Shown one piece after another: positions 41,673-51,121 of a DNA stretch of 64,000 bases. The stretch is from JAJXWB01 sp046349085 (GTDB taxonomy: Bacteria > Pseudomonadota > Alphaproteobacteria > Rhizobiales > Beijerinckiaceae): assembly GCA_046349085.1 (NCBI GenBank), contig JAXMDA010000004.1:186001-250000 (forward strand), given 5' to 3'. Under the pieces are notes generated by a model that saw nothing but the letters and a program-made list of their open reading frames with translations, did not search any database and was not told where the DNA came from. The number at the start of each line of letters is the position of its first letter. The first letter of the stretch is position 1. The position numbers were made by a program, and so were the translations under genes.

Positions 41673-43915
41673 GCCACGGCCCCCGCGCTGGACCGCGAGG
41701 CCTCAGGCTCGCGCGCGCCCTGTTGCGGCGTGGCCCGGCTCGCGCCCGCGCCGGCCCGCAGCGCGTTGACGGTGACGATGAGCGAGGAGCCCGACATGGC
41801 GAGCGCGGCGATCAGCGGCGTGACATGGCCGGCGATGGCGAGCGGCACGGCGACGGCGTTGTAGACCACGGCGATCCACAAGTTCTCGCGCATCAGCTTG
41901 CGCGCCAGGCGCGAGAGTTCGAGCGCACGGGCGACCGGCGCGAGCCTCTCGCCGAGGAAGACCGCGTCGGCGGAGGCCTGCGCGACATCGGCCGCCGTCA
42001 CCGGCGACAGCGACACATGCGCGGCGGCCAGCGCCGGCGCGTCGTTGAAACCGTCGCCGACCATGAGCGGCTTGCGCCCCTGCGCCTTCAGCGCCTCGAG
42101 TCGCGCGACCTTGTCGGCCGGCTTGGCGCCGCCGATGCAATCATTGAGGCCGAGCGCATCGGCGACCGTACGCGTGGCGACGGGCGAATCGCCGGAGACG
42201 ATCTCGATGGCGTAACCCCGCGCTTTCAGCGCCGCGACCGTCTCCACGGCGTCGGCGCGAAGGGTCTGGCGCACGCGAAAGACCGCCGTCTCCTCGCCGC
42301 GGCGATAGCAGATGGCGGAGGCGCCTTCGTCCAGCGCCTGCGCGGCCGCCGAAGGATCGAGACGGCAGAAGGCGGCGCTGCCGAGCCGCGCCTCGAGGCC
42401 GTCGATCGTGGCCATCACGCCGGCGCCTGCCTCCTCGCGCGCGCCGTCGTAGGGCGCGCCCATCGGACGCTCCTGCGCGAGCGCGCGCGCGAGCGGATGG
42501 CGCGAGGAGCGCGCGAGCCGCGACGCGCGCTCGATCAGGTCTTCCGAAAAATCGAAGGCGTTGGCGACGCGCGGCTCGGGCAGCGTCAGCGTGCCGGTCT
42601 TGTCGAACACGATCGTGTCGGCTTCCGCCAGGCGTTCGATCGCATGGCCGCCATTGAGCAGAACGCCCGAACGGAACAGCGCGCCGCTCGCCGTCACGTG
42701 CACGGCAGGCACGGCGAGCGCAAGCGCGCAGGGGCAGGTGATGATGAGCACGGCGATCGCGGTGACGATGGCGTCATGCGCGGAGGCGCCGGCGACGAGC
42801 CAGCCGATCAGCGTCGCCGCCGCCGTCACATGCACGATCGGCGCATAGATTTTCGAGGCGCGCTCGGCGAGGCCCACGTAATGCGAGCGCGCGCTCGCGG
42901 CGTTTTCCAGCAGGCGCTCGATTTCGTCGAGGAAGCCGCCGGCGCCCACGGCGCGCGCGCGAATCTTCAGCGCGCCGGAAAAATTGAGCGTGCCGGAAAA
43001 GACGTCCGCGCCCTCGCCGATCGTGCGCTGGCGCGTCTCGCCGGTGACGATGCTCTCGTCGATCTCGCTTGCGCCCGACACGACGCAGCCATCGACCGGA
43101 ATGCGTTCGCCCGGGCGCACGAGCACGATGTCGCCCGCCGCGATGCGCGCCGTCGGAACCTGCGTGACCGAGCCGTCGGCGTTGACGCGCGCCGCCAGCG
43201 GCGAGCGCAGCGCGGCGATATTGCCGGCGACCGCGCGCGTGCGCTGGCGCATCGTCTGCTCGAGATAGCGCCCGCACAGCAGGAAGAAGATCAGCATCAG
43301 CGCCGAATCGAAATAGGCGTGGTGCTGGTGATTGGCGGTCTCGACGACGCTCATGCCGAGCGCGAGCAGGATGCCGAGCGAGATCGGCACGTCCATGTTG
43401 AGCGCATGGCGCTTCAGCGCGCCGAGCGCGCTGGTGAAGAACGGCCGCCCCGAAAAGCCCGCCGCCGGCAGCGCGATCAGCGCGGACAGCCAGTGGAACA
43501 TGTCGCGCGTCTCGGGCGTGATGTCGGACACGTTGCCCGCCCACACCGACACCGACAGCAGCATGACGTTCATCGCCGCAAACCCCGCGACGGCGAGGCA
43601 GCGCAGCAGGTGCTTGGCATGCTCGGCCTCGCGCGATTCGGCTTCGGCGAGTTCGAAGGGATGCGCGGCGTAGCCCATGCGGCGGAGCTGCTCGACCGCC
43701 AGCGCGGGATCGAGGCTCTCGTCCTTCCAGCCGAGCGCGAGGCGCGAGTTGGAATAATTCACCCGCGCCTTCTCGACGCCGGGAATCTTCTTCATCGCCT
43801 GCTCGATCTCGACGATGCAGGCGGCGCAGGTCATGCCGTCGATGGCGAAGTCGATTCCGCGCGCGCCGTCGTCGGTCTGACGCACGAAGCCGGAGAGATC
43901 GACGTCCATCGTCAT
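41669..43915 (-). CDS. ccoI: Cu(+)-exporting P-type ATPase CcoI/FixI
   Basis: 748 residues. One N-terminal heavy-metal domain with GMTCAAC (Cys30, Cys33), P1B transmembrane helices with CPC in ITCPCALALAVP, the phosphorylation site DKTGT, SRHPLA and the hinge GDGFNDAPALA. Its role is delivery of copper across the inner membrane for CcoN assembly rather than bulk detoxification. It starts 8 bp after the ccoH stop. An in-frame ATG at 43909 is an alternative start. Confidence 0.95.
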   Translation of the reverse strand: MTMDVDLSGFVRQTDDGARGIDFAIDGMTCAACIVEIEQAMKKIPGVEKARVNYSNSRLALGWKDESLDPALAVEQLRRMGYAAHPFELAEAESREAEHAKHLLRCLAVAGFAAMNVMLLSVSVWAGNVSDITPETRDMFHWLSALIALPAAGFSGRPFFTSALGALKRHALNMDVPISLGILLALGMSVVETANHQHHAYFDSALMLIFFLLCGRYLEQTMRQRTRAVAGNIAALRSPLAARVNADGSVTQVPTARIAAGDIVLVRPGERIPVDGCVVSGASEIDESIVTGETRQRTIGEGADVFSGTLNFSGALKIRARAVGAGGFLDEIERLLENAASARSHYVGLAERASKIYAPIVHVTAAATLIGWLVAGASAHDAIVTAIAVLIITCPCALALAVPAVHVTASGALFRSGVLLNGGHAIERLAEADTIVFDKTGTLTLPEPRVANAFDFSEDLIERASRLARSSRHPLARALAQERPMGAPYDGAREEAGAGVMATIDGLEARLGSAAFCRLDPSAAAQALDEGASAICYRRGEETAVFRVRQTLRADAVETVAALKARGYAIEIVSGDSPVATRTVADALGLNDCIGGAKPADKVARLEALKAQGRKPLMVGDGFNDAPALAAAHVSLSPVTAADVAQASADAVFLGERLAPVARALELSRLARKLMRENLWIAVVYNAVAVPLAIAGHVTPLIAALAMSGSSLIVTVNALRAGAGASRATPQQGAREPEASRSSAGAVA

Positions 43916-43923
43916 GGCGGCGC

Positions 43924-44454
43924 TCAGCGCAGGTTGATGCGGTTGTGCGACTGGAACAGCGTCTTGCCGTCGCGCGCCGCGGTCAGTTCGAAATCCCAGG
44001 CGCCGGCCTGCGCCGCGGCCTCGCCGCGATAGACGCCGGGCGCAGCCTCGACGAGTTCGATCGGCCGGTCGCGCTTGACGTCGGCAGGCGCGGCGAGCAG
44101 CCCGTGCACCTTCAGCCCGCTCAACGGGGCGCCGGCGGAGTCGCGCGCGGAAACCTCGATCTGCGCCTTTCCGTCGCCTGCGCGGGAAACCTGGCCGTCG
44201 ACTTTCCAGCCGCGCGCTTCCTGCTCGCGCGCCTCGCGGATCGCCGCATTGTAGGCGAGCCCCTTCTCGTAGGGGTGCGCGGTCACTTCGCCGCTATGCG
44301 TCTTCAGCGCGAAGCGGATCATCACGATGTTCACCGCCGCGACGATGCCGAAGAATGCGACCAGGATCAGCAGCACGTGCATCCCGGTCAGTCTGAATTC
44401 GCCTTTTTCCGCCTGCGGCGAACCCGCCTTGGCCTCTGGCAATACGGTCGGCAT
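43924..44454 (-). CDS. ccoH: cbb3 oxidase assembly protein CcoH/FixH
   Basis: 176 residues: one transmembrane helix (HVLLILVAFFGIVAAVNIVM) and a periplasmic beta domain beginning RFALKTHSGEVTAHPYEKGL, then AYNAAIREAREQEARGWKV and ending DGKTLFQSHNRINL, the FixH pattern. It holds assembly intermediates of the oxidase in the inner membrane. Located between ccoG and ccoI. Confidence 0.93.
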   Translation of the reverse strand: MPTVLPEAKAGSPQAEKGEFRLTGMHVLLILVAFFGIVAAVNIVMIRFALKTHSGEVTAHPYEKGLAYNAAIREAREQEARGWKVDGQVSRAGDGKAQIEVSARDSAGAPLSGLKVHGLLAAPADVKRDRPIELVEAAPGVYRGEAAAQAGAWDFELTAARDGKTLFQSHNRINLR

Positions 44455-44477
44455 TGTCCGTCCTCACGCTCGATTCG

Positions 44478-45977
44478 TTACGGCGCCCGGAAGAAATCCT
44501 TCGCCGTGGCGACGACCTTTCCGGTCTCGTCGGTCAGCACGAAGCTCAGCGGCGTCGAATTGCCCTCGGGCTTCGCCGCTCCGCTGAACACCAGCAGACG
44601 CGTCTCGCGCGTCTGGTCCGCGCCCATCTCCAGTTCTTCGCGGTCGCCCGCATTCCTGTCCTCGCCCACGACCTCGAAGCGCGAGCCCGGCAGGCCCTCC
44701 ACCTTGAGAACGAAATGGCGCGCCTTCGGGGCCATGTTGGAGAAGCGCACGGTGTAGCCGTTGCGGATCTCCCCGTTCGACAGGGACACGAAAAGCGGAT
44801 TGCGATCGTGGATCACCGCGATCCCCGCATCGGCGCGCGTGAACAGCTTGCCCGCCATCAGGCCGCCGATGCCCAGGATCAGAACCACGTAGAGCGCCGT
44901 CCTGACGCGCACCGGCCTGAAGACATTCTCCTGGCCCGCGAGCCGACGCTTAATGTTTACATCGGTATCATAAGCGATCAAGCGGGTCGGCCGCCCGATC
45001 TTGAGCATCACATTGTCGCAGGCGTCGATGCACAGGCCGCACTGGATGCAGCCCATGTTCGGCCCGCCGCGAATATCGACGCCGGTCGGGCACACGGCCA
45101 CGCACTGCCCGCAGTCGATGCAATCGCCGGCCTGCCCGCCGAGCGCGCGCGTCGCCTTGGCCTTCTTGACCGACATGCGCTGCTCGCCGCGATCATAGCG
45201 GTAGGTGACGTTCAGGGCGTTCTCGTCGGTCAGCGCCGCCTGGATGCGCGGCCACGGGCACATGTAGAGGCAGACCTGCTCGCGCATGAAGCCGGCGAGC
45301 ACATAGGTCGTGGCCGTCAGAATGCCGATCCAGATATAGGCGATGGCCGGCGCGCTGAAGGTCGCGAGCTGGCGCACGAGCGTCGGCGCGTCGTTGAAGT
45401 AGAGAACCCAGGCGCCGCCGGTCCACCAGGCGATGGCCAGCCACAGCGAATGCTTGATGGTCTTTTCGGCGACGCGCTGCACGTTCAGCGGGCCGGCTTC
45501 CTTCTTCATGCGGTCGCGCCGGTCGCCCTCGGCGAGGCGTTCGATCATCAGGTAGAGGTCGGTCCAGACCGTCTGCGGGCAGAGATAGCCGCACCAGACG
45601 CGACCGGCGAGCGCGTTCATCAGGAACAGCGTAAGCGCGGCGATAATCATCAGGCCGGTGATGTAGTAGACTTCGTGCGGCCAGATTTCGATGAAGAAGA
45701 AATAGAAGCGATTGTGCTCGAGATCGACCAGCACCGCCTGGTTGGGCGCGCTCGGCCCGCGGTCCCAGCGAACGAACGGCAAGAGATAATAGATGCCGAG
45801 CGTGACGATCAGGATCGCCCACTTGATCCGGCGGAATACGCCATTGACGCTTTGCGGATAGATTTGCTTGCGCGCCTCGTAAAGGGCGTCGCTTTCCGGA
45901 GGCAACGGGCCTCCAGAAACAACTTTGGCCGGAGAGACGCGCTCTCCGGCCTGCTTTGCGTCAATTTGAAGGTCCAA
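44478..45977 (-). CDS. ccoG: cbb3 oxidase accessory protein CcoG/FixG (polyferredoxin)
   Basis: 499 residues. Membrane helices with the motifs WCGYLCPQTVWTD and LYMCPWPRIQ, then two ferredoxin motifs CIDCGQCVAVCPTG and CIQCGLCIDAC, and a C-terminal immunoglobulin-like periplasmic domain. The only fitting start is TTG 45977, immediately after the ccoP TAG, with GGGGGC a few bases upstream. CcoG reduces Cu(II) for oxidase assembly in Rhodobacter. Confidence 0.93.
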   Translation of the reverse strand: MDLQIDAKQAGERVSPAKVVSGGPLPPESDALYEARKQIYPQSVNGVFRRIKWAILIVTLGIYYLLPFVRWDRGPSAPNQAVLVDLEHNRFYFFFIEIWPHEVYYITGLMIIAALTLFLMNALAGRVWCGYLCPQTVWTDLYLMIERLAEGDRRDRMKKEAGPLNVQRVAEKTIKHSLWLAIAWWTGGAWVLYFNDAPTLVRQLATFSAPAIAYIWIGILTATTYVLAGFMREQVCLYMCPWPRIQAALTDENALNVTYRYDRGEQRMSVKKAKATRALGGQAGDCIDCGQCVAVCPTGVDIRGGPNMGCIQCGLCIDACDNVMLKIGRPTRLIAYDTDVNIKRRLAGQENVFRPVRVRTALYVVLILGIGGLMAGKLFTRADAGIAVIHDRNPLFVSLSNGEIRNGYTVRFSNMAPKARHFVLKVEGLPGSRFEVVGEDRNAGDREELEMGADQTRETRLLVFSGAAKPEGNSTPLSFVLTDETGKVVATAKDFFRAP

Positions 45978-46865
45978 CTATTTGCCCCCGCCGAGGCTGT
46001 GCACGTAGACAGTCAACGCCTTGATCGTGGTGGGATCAAGACGATCCTTCCAGGCCGGCATCTGGCCGCCGCCGCCCACGTTGACGCGATTTTCGATCGC
46101 GGCGGTCGAGGAGCCGTAGAGCCAGATCTTGTCGGTCAGGTTCGGCGCGCCGAGCTCGAGGGTCCCCTTGCCTGCGTCGCCGTGGCAGGCGGCGCAATTG
46201 TCGGCATAGACCTTCTTGCCCTTGGCGACGTCGGCGCCGCCTTCGACCGGCAGACCGGAGAGCGTACGCACGTATTGCGCGACGTTCTTGATCTCGTCGG
46301 ACTTCAGCGTGCCTTCCTTGCCGAAAGCGGGCATCGCGCCGGAGCGCGTGTCCTTGTCGGCGTCCCAGCGAATGCCGTGCTCGATGGTCTGCTGGATGTC
46401 GGCGAGCTTGCCGCCCCAGATCCACTCGTCGTCATTCAGGTTGGGATAGCCGACCGCGCCTTGCGCGCCCGCGCCGTGGCACGGAGCGCAATTGTTGGCG
46501 AAGGCCGCCGCGCCCTGGGCGCGGGCGATGGCGAGCAGCTCGGGATTCTTCTCGATATCCTCGAGCTTGGCCGCCGAGAGCTTCGCTTCGCCGGCCGCGC
46601 GCATGGTCTTCAGTTCCTGAAGGTCCTGAACGATCGCGGTGCGCGAGTTCCAGCCGAACAGGCCGTTGGTCCAGCCCGTGACGCCGGGCCAGGCCGGGTA
46701 CACGATCCAGTAGCCGATCGACCAGATGATGGTCGCGTAGAAGGTCCACAGCCACCAGCGCGGCAGCGGCGTATTGAGTTCCGCAATACCGTCCCATTCG
46801 TGGCCGGTCGTCGGCGTGCCCGTGCGGGCGTCGACCCTCGGGTCAGATGCATTGGCCATGGTCAT
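45978..46865 (-). CDS. ccoP: cbb3 cytochrome c oxidase subunit III (CcoP, dihaem)
   Basis: 295 residues: an N-terminal transmembrane segment (PRWWLWTFYATIIWSIGYWI) and two c-type haem domains with CAPCH (Cys126, Cys129, His130) and CAACH (Cys224, Cys227, His228), each followed by a ligand Met (GAMPAFG, GQMPAWK). ATG 46865 shares one base with the ccoQ stop, with GAGGA upstream. It passes electrons from soluble cytochrome c to CcoO. Confidence 0.96.
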   Translation of the reverse strand: MTMANASDPRVDARTGTPTTGHEWDGIAELNTPLPRWWLWTFYATIIWSIGYWIVYPAWPGVTGWTNGLFGWNSRTAIVQDLQELKTMRAAGEAKLSAAKLEDIEKNPELLAIARAQGAAAFANNCAPCHGAGAQGAVGYPNLNDDEWIWGGKLADIQQTIEHGIRWDADKDTRSGAMPAFGKEGTLKSDEIKNVAQYVRTLSGLPVEGGADVAKGKKVYADNCAACHGDAGKGTLELGAPNLTDKIWLYGSSTAAIENRVNVGGGGQMPAWKDRLDPTTIKALTVYVHSLGGGK

Positions 46866-47017
46866 CAATCCTCGATGAGCGGAATTTGGGAGGCCGCCTC
46901 GAAGCCTTTCTGCTTCGAGGGCCAGAGCGCGTAGGCGAGCGCCGCCAGGAAGATCGCCGCGAAGTAGAGCGTGCCCCAGCTCGCCGCGATCTCACGCCAA
47001 TAGTGGTAGGAGCTCAT
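46865..47017 (-). CDS. ccoQ: cbb3 oxidase small subunit CcoQ (50 residues)
   Basis: MSSYHYWREIAASWGTLYFA, one transmembrane helix, then YALWPSKQKGFEAASQIPL. The WGT...FLAALAYALWPS pattern and position between ccoO and ccoP identify CcoQ, which stabilises the complex. ATG 47017 lies 9 bp after the ccoO stop, and the TGA overlaps the ccoP ATG. Confidence 0.93.
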   Translation of the reverse strand: MSSYHYWREIAASWGTLYFAAIFLAALAYALWPSKQKGFEAASQIPLIED

Positions 47018-47026
47018 GGTGCGACC

Positions 47027-47782
47027 TCACCTGATGTTGGCTTTGTCGTCGTAGAGCTTGAAGTCGACCTGCGTGCCCATGCGCTGGAGGTAGGCGATGA
47101 CGGCGTCGAGTTCCGTCAGCTTGCCCTTGTCCGCGCCGAGATCGCGCACGATCGCATTCTTGTAGCGGCCCTGCAGAGCCTTGGCGTCCTTGCCGTCGCC
47201 GGAGCCCTGAGCGATCGCGTCCTTCTCGGCGCTGTCGATCATCTCCTGCGAGTAGGGAACGCCGACGACCGACAGAACCTTCATCTGGTCGCCCAGATGC
47301 TTGGTGTCGAGCGCGGTCTTCTCGAGCCACGGATAGGCCGGCATGATCGACGTCGGCACGACCGCGCGCGGGTTGCGCATGTGGTCGCGGTGCCAGTCGT
47401 CGGAGTACTTGCCGCCGACGCGGGCGAGATCCGGGCCGGTGCGCTTGGAGCCCCACTGGAACGGATGGTCGTACATGCTCTCGGCCGCCAGCGAGTAGTG
47501 GCCGTAGCGCTCCACCTCGTCGCGCAGCGGGCGAACCATCTGCGAATGGCAGTTGTAGCAGCCTTCGCGGATGTAGATGTTGTAGCCCGCCAGTTCGAGC
47601 GGCGAATAGGGGCGAACCCCTTCCACCTTCTCGATCGTGCTCTTGAGGTAGAACAGCGGCACGATCTCGACCAGACCGCCCCACACGACCGCCACGACGA
47701 TGCCGAGCACGAGGATGATCGAGTTCTTCTCGAATATCGCGTGCTTCTGCCAGAGAGAGGAGGATTGATTGGTGCTAGCCAT
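47027..47782 (-). CDS. ccoO: cbb3 cytochrome c oxidase subunit II (CcoO, monohaem)
   Basis: 251 residues: an N-terminal membrane anchor (SIILVLGIVVAVVWGGLVEI) and one haem c site CYNCH (Cys75, Cys78, His79) within REGCYNCHSQMVRPL, a CcoO hallmark. Also GPDLARVGGKYSDDWH and MPAYPWL. It begins 12 bp after the ccoN stop and connects CcoP to the catalytic subunit. Confidence 0.96.
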   Translation of the reverse strand: MASTNQSSSLWQKHAIFEKNSIILVLGIVVAVVWGGLVEIVPLFYLKSTIEKVEGVRPYSPLELAGYNIYIREGCYNCHSQMVRPLRDEVERYGHYSLAAESMYDHPFQWGSKRTGPDLARVGGKYSDDWHRDHMRNPRAVVPTSIMPAYPWLEKTALDTKHLGDQMKVLSVVGVPYSQEMIDSAEKDAIAQGSGDGKDAKALQGRYKNAIVRDLGADKGKLTELDAVIAYLQRMGTQVDFKLYDDKANIR

Positions 47783-47794
47783 TGCTCTTGCTCC

Positions 47795-49453
47795 TCACTC
47801 GGCCGGCGCCAGCTCGGGACGTCCCGAAGGAACTTCCGAGGCTTCCGGCGAAGCGATGGTCTTGTAGATGTTGAAGGCCATGATCAGCGCGCCGAGGACG
47901 AACAGGCCGCCGCCGAGAGCGCGGATCACGTACATCGGGTGCATCGCGTCCACGGTCTCCACGAAGGAATATTCGAGGAAGCCCTGGGGCGTGTAGGCGC
48001 GCCACATCAGACCCTGCATGATGCCCGCCACCCACATCGAGGAGATGTAGAAGACGATGCCGATCGTGCCGAGCCAGAAGTGCCAGTCCACCAGCTTGAG
48101 CGAATAGAGGCCCTTGCGGTTGAACACCCACGGGATCAGGCAGTACAGCGCGCCGAAGGACACGAAGCCCACCCAGCCCAGAGCGCCGGAGTGCACGTGG
48201 CCGATCGTCCAGTCCGTGTAGTGGCTGAGGCCGTTCACGGCCTTCACCGACATCAGCGGACCTTCGAAGGTCGACATGCCGTAGAAGGCGATGGACACCA
48301 CCAGCATGCGCAGCACGGGATCGGTGCGCAGCTTGTCCCACGCGCCCGACAGCGTCATCAGGCCGTTGATCATGCCGCCCCACGAGGGCATCCACAGGAT
48401 GACCGAGAAGGTCATGCCGAGCGTCTGCGCCCAGTCCGGCAGAGCCGTGTAGTGCAGATGGTGCGGACCCGCCCAGATGTAGAGGAAGATCAGCGCCCAG
48501 AAGTGGATGATCGACAGACGGTAGGAATAGACCGGACGCTCGGCCCGCTTCGGCACGAAGTAGTACATGATGCCGAGGAAGCCGGCGGTCAGGAAGAAGC
48601 CCACCGCGTTGTGGCCGTACCACCACTGGATCATCGCGTCCTGCACGCCCGACCACACGATCACCGACTTCGACGAATAGATCGAGATCGGGATTTCGGT
48701 GTTGTTGCCGAGCACCAGCACCGCGATCGTCACGATGAAGGCGAGATAGAACCAGTTGGCCACATAGATGTGCGGCTCGGAACGCTTGGCGAGCGTGAAC
48801 AGGTAGATCAGCAGGTAGACGACCCACACGACCACCAGCCACAGGATCGCGTACCATTCCGGTTCCGCATATTCGTGGCCGCGGGTGATGCCGAGCAGAT
48901 AGCCCGTGCCCGCGATCACGATGAAGAAATTGTAGCCGAGCGCCACGAACCACGGGGCCAGATCGCCGGCGATGCGCGCGCGCGAGGTGCGCTGCATGAC
49001 GTAGAACGAAGTGGCCAGCAGCACGTTGCCGCCGAACGCGAAGATGACCGCCGAGGTGTGCAGCGGACGCAGGCGCCCGAAGCTGATCCACTGGAGGTCG
49101 AAGTTCAGCGCCGGCCACGCGAGCTGCAGCGCGGCGATGAGGCCGACGAGGAAGCCGGCGATGCCCCAGACGAGCGAGGCCACGGCCATGAACTTGATCG
49201 GGCCGTAGTCGTAGTTGGGCTTGCCGTCGATCTCCTGCGCCGGCCATTCGGCCGAACGCGCGCCGTAGCGCTTGAAGATGCCGACGACGGCGGCGACGCT
49301 GCCGAGCGCGAAGAGCGCGGCATGGAAGGCGTATTCGGGAGTCCACGCCTTGGCGGTGACGAGAAGGGAAAAGAGAGCGAGCGCTGCGAAAACGACTATC
49401 AAGCCGAGTTCGCCCATTCGCATTCTTTTCGCGGTTTGAGCTGCTTGCGCCAT
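47795..49453 (-). CDS. ccoN: cbb3 cytochrome c oxidase catalytic subunit I (CcoN)
   Basis: 552 residues, twelve or more transmembrane helices. Haem-copper oxidase ligands are visible: RLRPLHTSAVIFAFGG with the low-spin haem His, WYGHNAVGFFLT with a CuB-region His, AGPHHLHYTALPDW with the His pair, and DWTIGHVHSGALGWVG with the haem b and b3 histidines. First gene of ccoNOQPGHIS-ccoA. A perfect FNR box lies 94 bp upstream, so expression at low oxygen is expected. Confidence 0.97.
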   Translation of the reverse strand: MAQAAQTAKRMRMGELGLIVVFAALALFSLLVTAKAWTPEYAFHAALFALGSVAAVVGIFKRYGARSAEWPAQEIDGKPNYDYGPIKFMAVASLVWGIAGFLVGLIAALQLAWPALNFDLQWISFGRLRPLHTSAVIFAFGGNVLLATSFYVMQRTSRARIAGDLAPWFVALGYNFFIVIAGTGYLLGITRGHEYAEPEWYAILWLVVVWVVYLLIYLFTLAKRSEPHIYVANWFYLAFIVTIAVLVLGNNTEIPISIYSSKSVIVWSGVQDAMIQWWYGHNAVGFFLTAGFLGIMYYFVPKRAERPVYSYRLSIIHFWALIFLYIWAGPHHLHYTALPDWAQTLGMTFSVILWMPSWGGMINGLMTLSGAWDKLRTDPVLRMLVVSIAFYGMSTFEGPLMSVKAVNGLSHYTDWTIGHVHSGALGWVGFVSFGALYCLIPWVFNRKGLYSLKLVDWHFWLGTIGIVFYISSMWVAGIMQGLMWRAYTPQGFLEYSFVETVDAMHPMYVIRALGGGLFVLGALIMAFNIYKTIASPEASEVPSGRPELAPAE

Positions 49454-49546
49454 GAGTTTGCCCTGTTGCGCGAGAATCTTTCAGCCGACGCGAGGCAGAC
49501 CTGCCGCGCGCCGTCGCCAAAGTGCATATCGCAGCGCACCGAGACT

Positions 49547-49560
49547 TTGACATGCGTCAA
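49547..49560. promoter_or_regulatory. Perfect FNR/FixK box between ccoN and hemN
   Basis: TTGACATGCGTCAA matches TTGA-N6-TCAA exactly and also the FixK/FnrN form TTGAC-N4-GTCAA. It lies 94 bp before ccoN (minus) and 53 bp before hemN (plus), a spacing that could serve both divergent promoters, with fnrN encoded 10 kb away in the window. Confidence 0.8.
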
Positions 49561-49612
49561 GGTGTCGTACGTGTGTCCTCAGCCATTTGGCGGAGACGGA
49601 CAAGGATCTGAC

Positions 49613-51016
49613 ATGGCGACCCAGACGGCGAAAATCGTGGAAAACGGCCCGGTTTCCGGGGATTCCATCGACAGGCTGATTGCAGCTTACGGCGGCCGCG
49701 CGCCCCGCTACACCTCCTACCCCACCGCCATCCAGTTCACGCCCGACGTCGCGGCGCGGGAATACGGCGCCTGGCTGAAGGGGCTGAAACGAAAGTCGGG
49801 GCCGATTTCGGCTTACCTGCACATCCCCTTCTGCGAGCGCATGTGCTGGTACTGCGGCTGCAACACGGCCGTGGTGAACCGTCGCGGCCCGATCGCCGAT
49901 TATGTCGGCCGCCTGCTTGGGGAAATCGACCTCGTCGCCACGACGCTGGGCGAGCGGCTGGAGATCGGCAATATCCACTTCGGCGGCGGCACGCCCAACA
50001 TGCTCGCCCCCGATGAGATCGGCATGATTCTCGCCCGGCTCGCGGAGCGATTCGATATCGCGCCCGCCGCCGAGATCGCCGCCGAGATCGACCCCTGCAC
50101 GCTGACCGAGGAATGGGTGAAGGCCGCCGCCGCCGGGGGCATGAACCGCGCAAGTCTCGGCGTCCAGGATTTCGATCCCGACGTGCAGAAGGCGATCAAT
50201 CGCATCCAGCCGTATGAAACGACCGCGCGCGCCGTCGAGCTGCTGCGGGCGGCCGGCGCCCAGTCCCTCAACATGGACCTGATCTACGGCCTGCCCCGCC
50301 AGACCTACGAGGGGCTCGAAAAGACCATCGACCTGGCGCTCGCGCTCAAGCCCGACCGCCTCTCGCTGTTCGGCTACGCGCACGTGCCCTGGATGAAGGC
50401 GCACCAGAAGCTGATTCGCGAGGACGAATTGCCGAACGCCCGCCTGCGCTACCGGATGCAGCGCCGCGCCGCCGATCTGCTGGAAGAGCGCGGCTGGCGC
50501 CGCCTCGGCCTCGACCATTTCGCCCGGCCGGGCGACGGTCTCGCCGCCGCCGCCGCCGAAGGCCGGATGCGCCGCAACTTCCAGGGCTACACGACCGACG
50601 AGGCGCCCGTTCTCATCGGCTTCGGCGCGTCCTCCATCGGCCGGATGCCGCAGGGCTATGTCCAGAACGCCTCGGCCGTGCCGATATGGCGCGAGAAGCT
50701 CGGGCGCGGCGAGCTGCCTGTTGCGCGCGGCGTGGAAATGACCGCGGACGACCGTTTCCGCGCCGAGATCATCGAGCGGCTGATGTGCGACTTCGCGGTG
50801 GACCTCGCCGAAGTCTGCGCCGCCCACGACCGCCCCCTCGCCGATCTGGACGAGGCGGTCGCCCGCCTTGCGCCGATGCAGGAGGACGGCGTCGCGGAAG
50901 TGCGGGGAACGACAGTCGAGGCGACGCGAACCGGTCGCGATTTCATCCGCTCGATCTGCGCCGCCTTCGACATGCACCTGGAGCGCGGCGCCGCGCGGCA
51001 TTCGGCGGGGGTCTGA
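49613..51016 (+). CDS. hemN: Oxygen-independent coproporphyrinogen III dehydrogenase (radical SAM)
   Basis: 467 residues, usual HemN length. RAPRYTSYPTA at the start, the radical-SAM cluster motif CERMCWYC (Cys74, Cys78, Cys81), the SAM-binding GGGTPN, and the HemN C-terminal domain. AAGGA precedes ATG 49613; the frame stays open far upstream through antisense of ccoNOQP, which is not coding. It supplies haem under low oxygen for the cbb3 oxidase encoded divergently. Confidence 0.96.
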   Translation: MATQTAKIVENGPVSGDSIDRLIAAYGGRAPRYTSYPTAIQFTPDVAAREYGAWLKGLKRKSGPISAYLHIPFCERMCWYCGCNTAVVNRRGPIADYVGRLLGEIDLVATTLGERLEIGNIHFGGGTPNMLAPDEIGMILARLAERFDIAPAAEIAAEIDPCTLTEEWVKAAAAGGMNRASLGVQDFDPDVQKAINRIQPYETTARAVELLRAAGAQSLNMDLIYGLPRQTYEGLEKTIDLALALKPDRLSLFGYAHVPWMKAHQKLIREDELPNARLRYRMQRRAADLLEERGWRRLGLDHFARPGDGLAAAAAEGRMRRNFQGYTTDEAPVLIGFGASSIGRMPQGYVQNASAVPIWREKLGRGELPVARGVEMTADDRFRAEIIERLMCDFAVDLAEVCAAHDRPLADLDEAVARLAPMQEDGVAEVRGTTVEATRTGRDFIRSICAAFDMHLERGAARHSAGV

Positions 51017-51072
51017 CGCCCGGCGGACGCAGCCACGAGCCGAAGGCGTTTGGAGCGGCTAACGCATATTCC

Positions 51073-51094
51073 CTCCCCCTTGTGGAGAGGGGAG
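51073..51094. repeat. Short GC hairpin after hemN (R2-like unit)
   Basis: CTCCCC-N10-GGGGAG between the hemN stop and the convergent small membrane protein. It resembles the unit at 17030 and may terminate transcription. Confidence 0.5.
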
Positions 51095-51121
51095 TCGATT
51101 CCACTCAAGCGCCGCGCTCGG

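Noticed and set aside
41723..44032. 769-codon open frame on the plus strand
   Set aside because: Antisense shadow of ccoI and ccoH; Arg/His-rich with no domain.
46847..49612. Possible 900-residue N-terminal extension of HemN
   Set aside because: The frame is open only because it is antisense to ccoNOQP. HemN has its normal length and a ribosome binding site from 49613.
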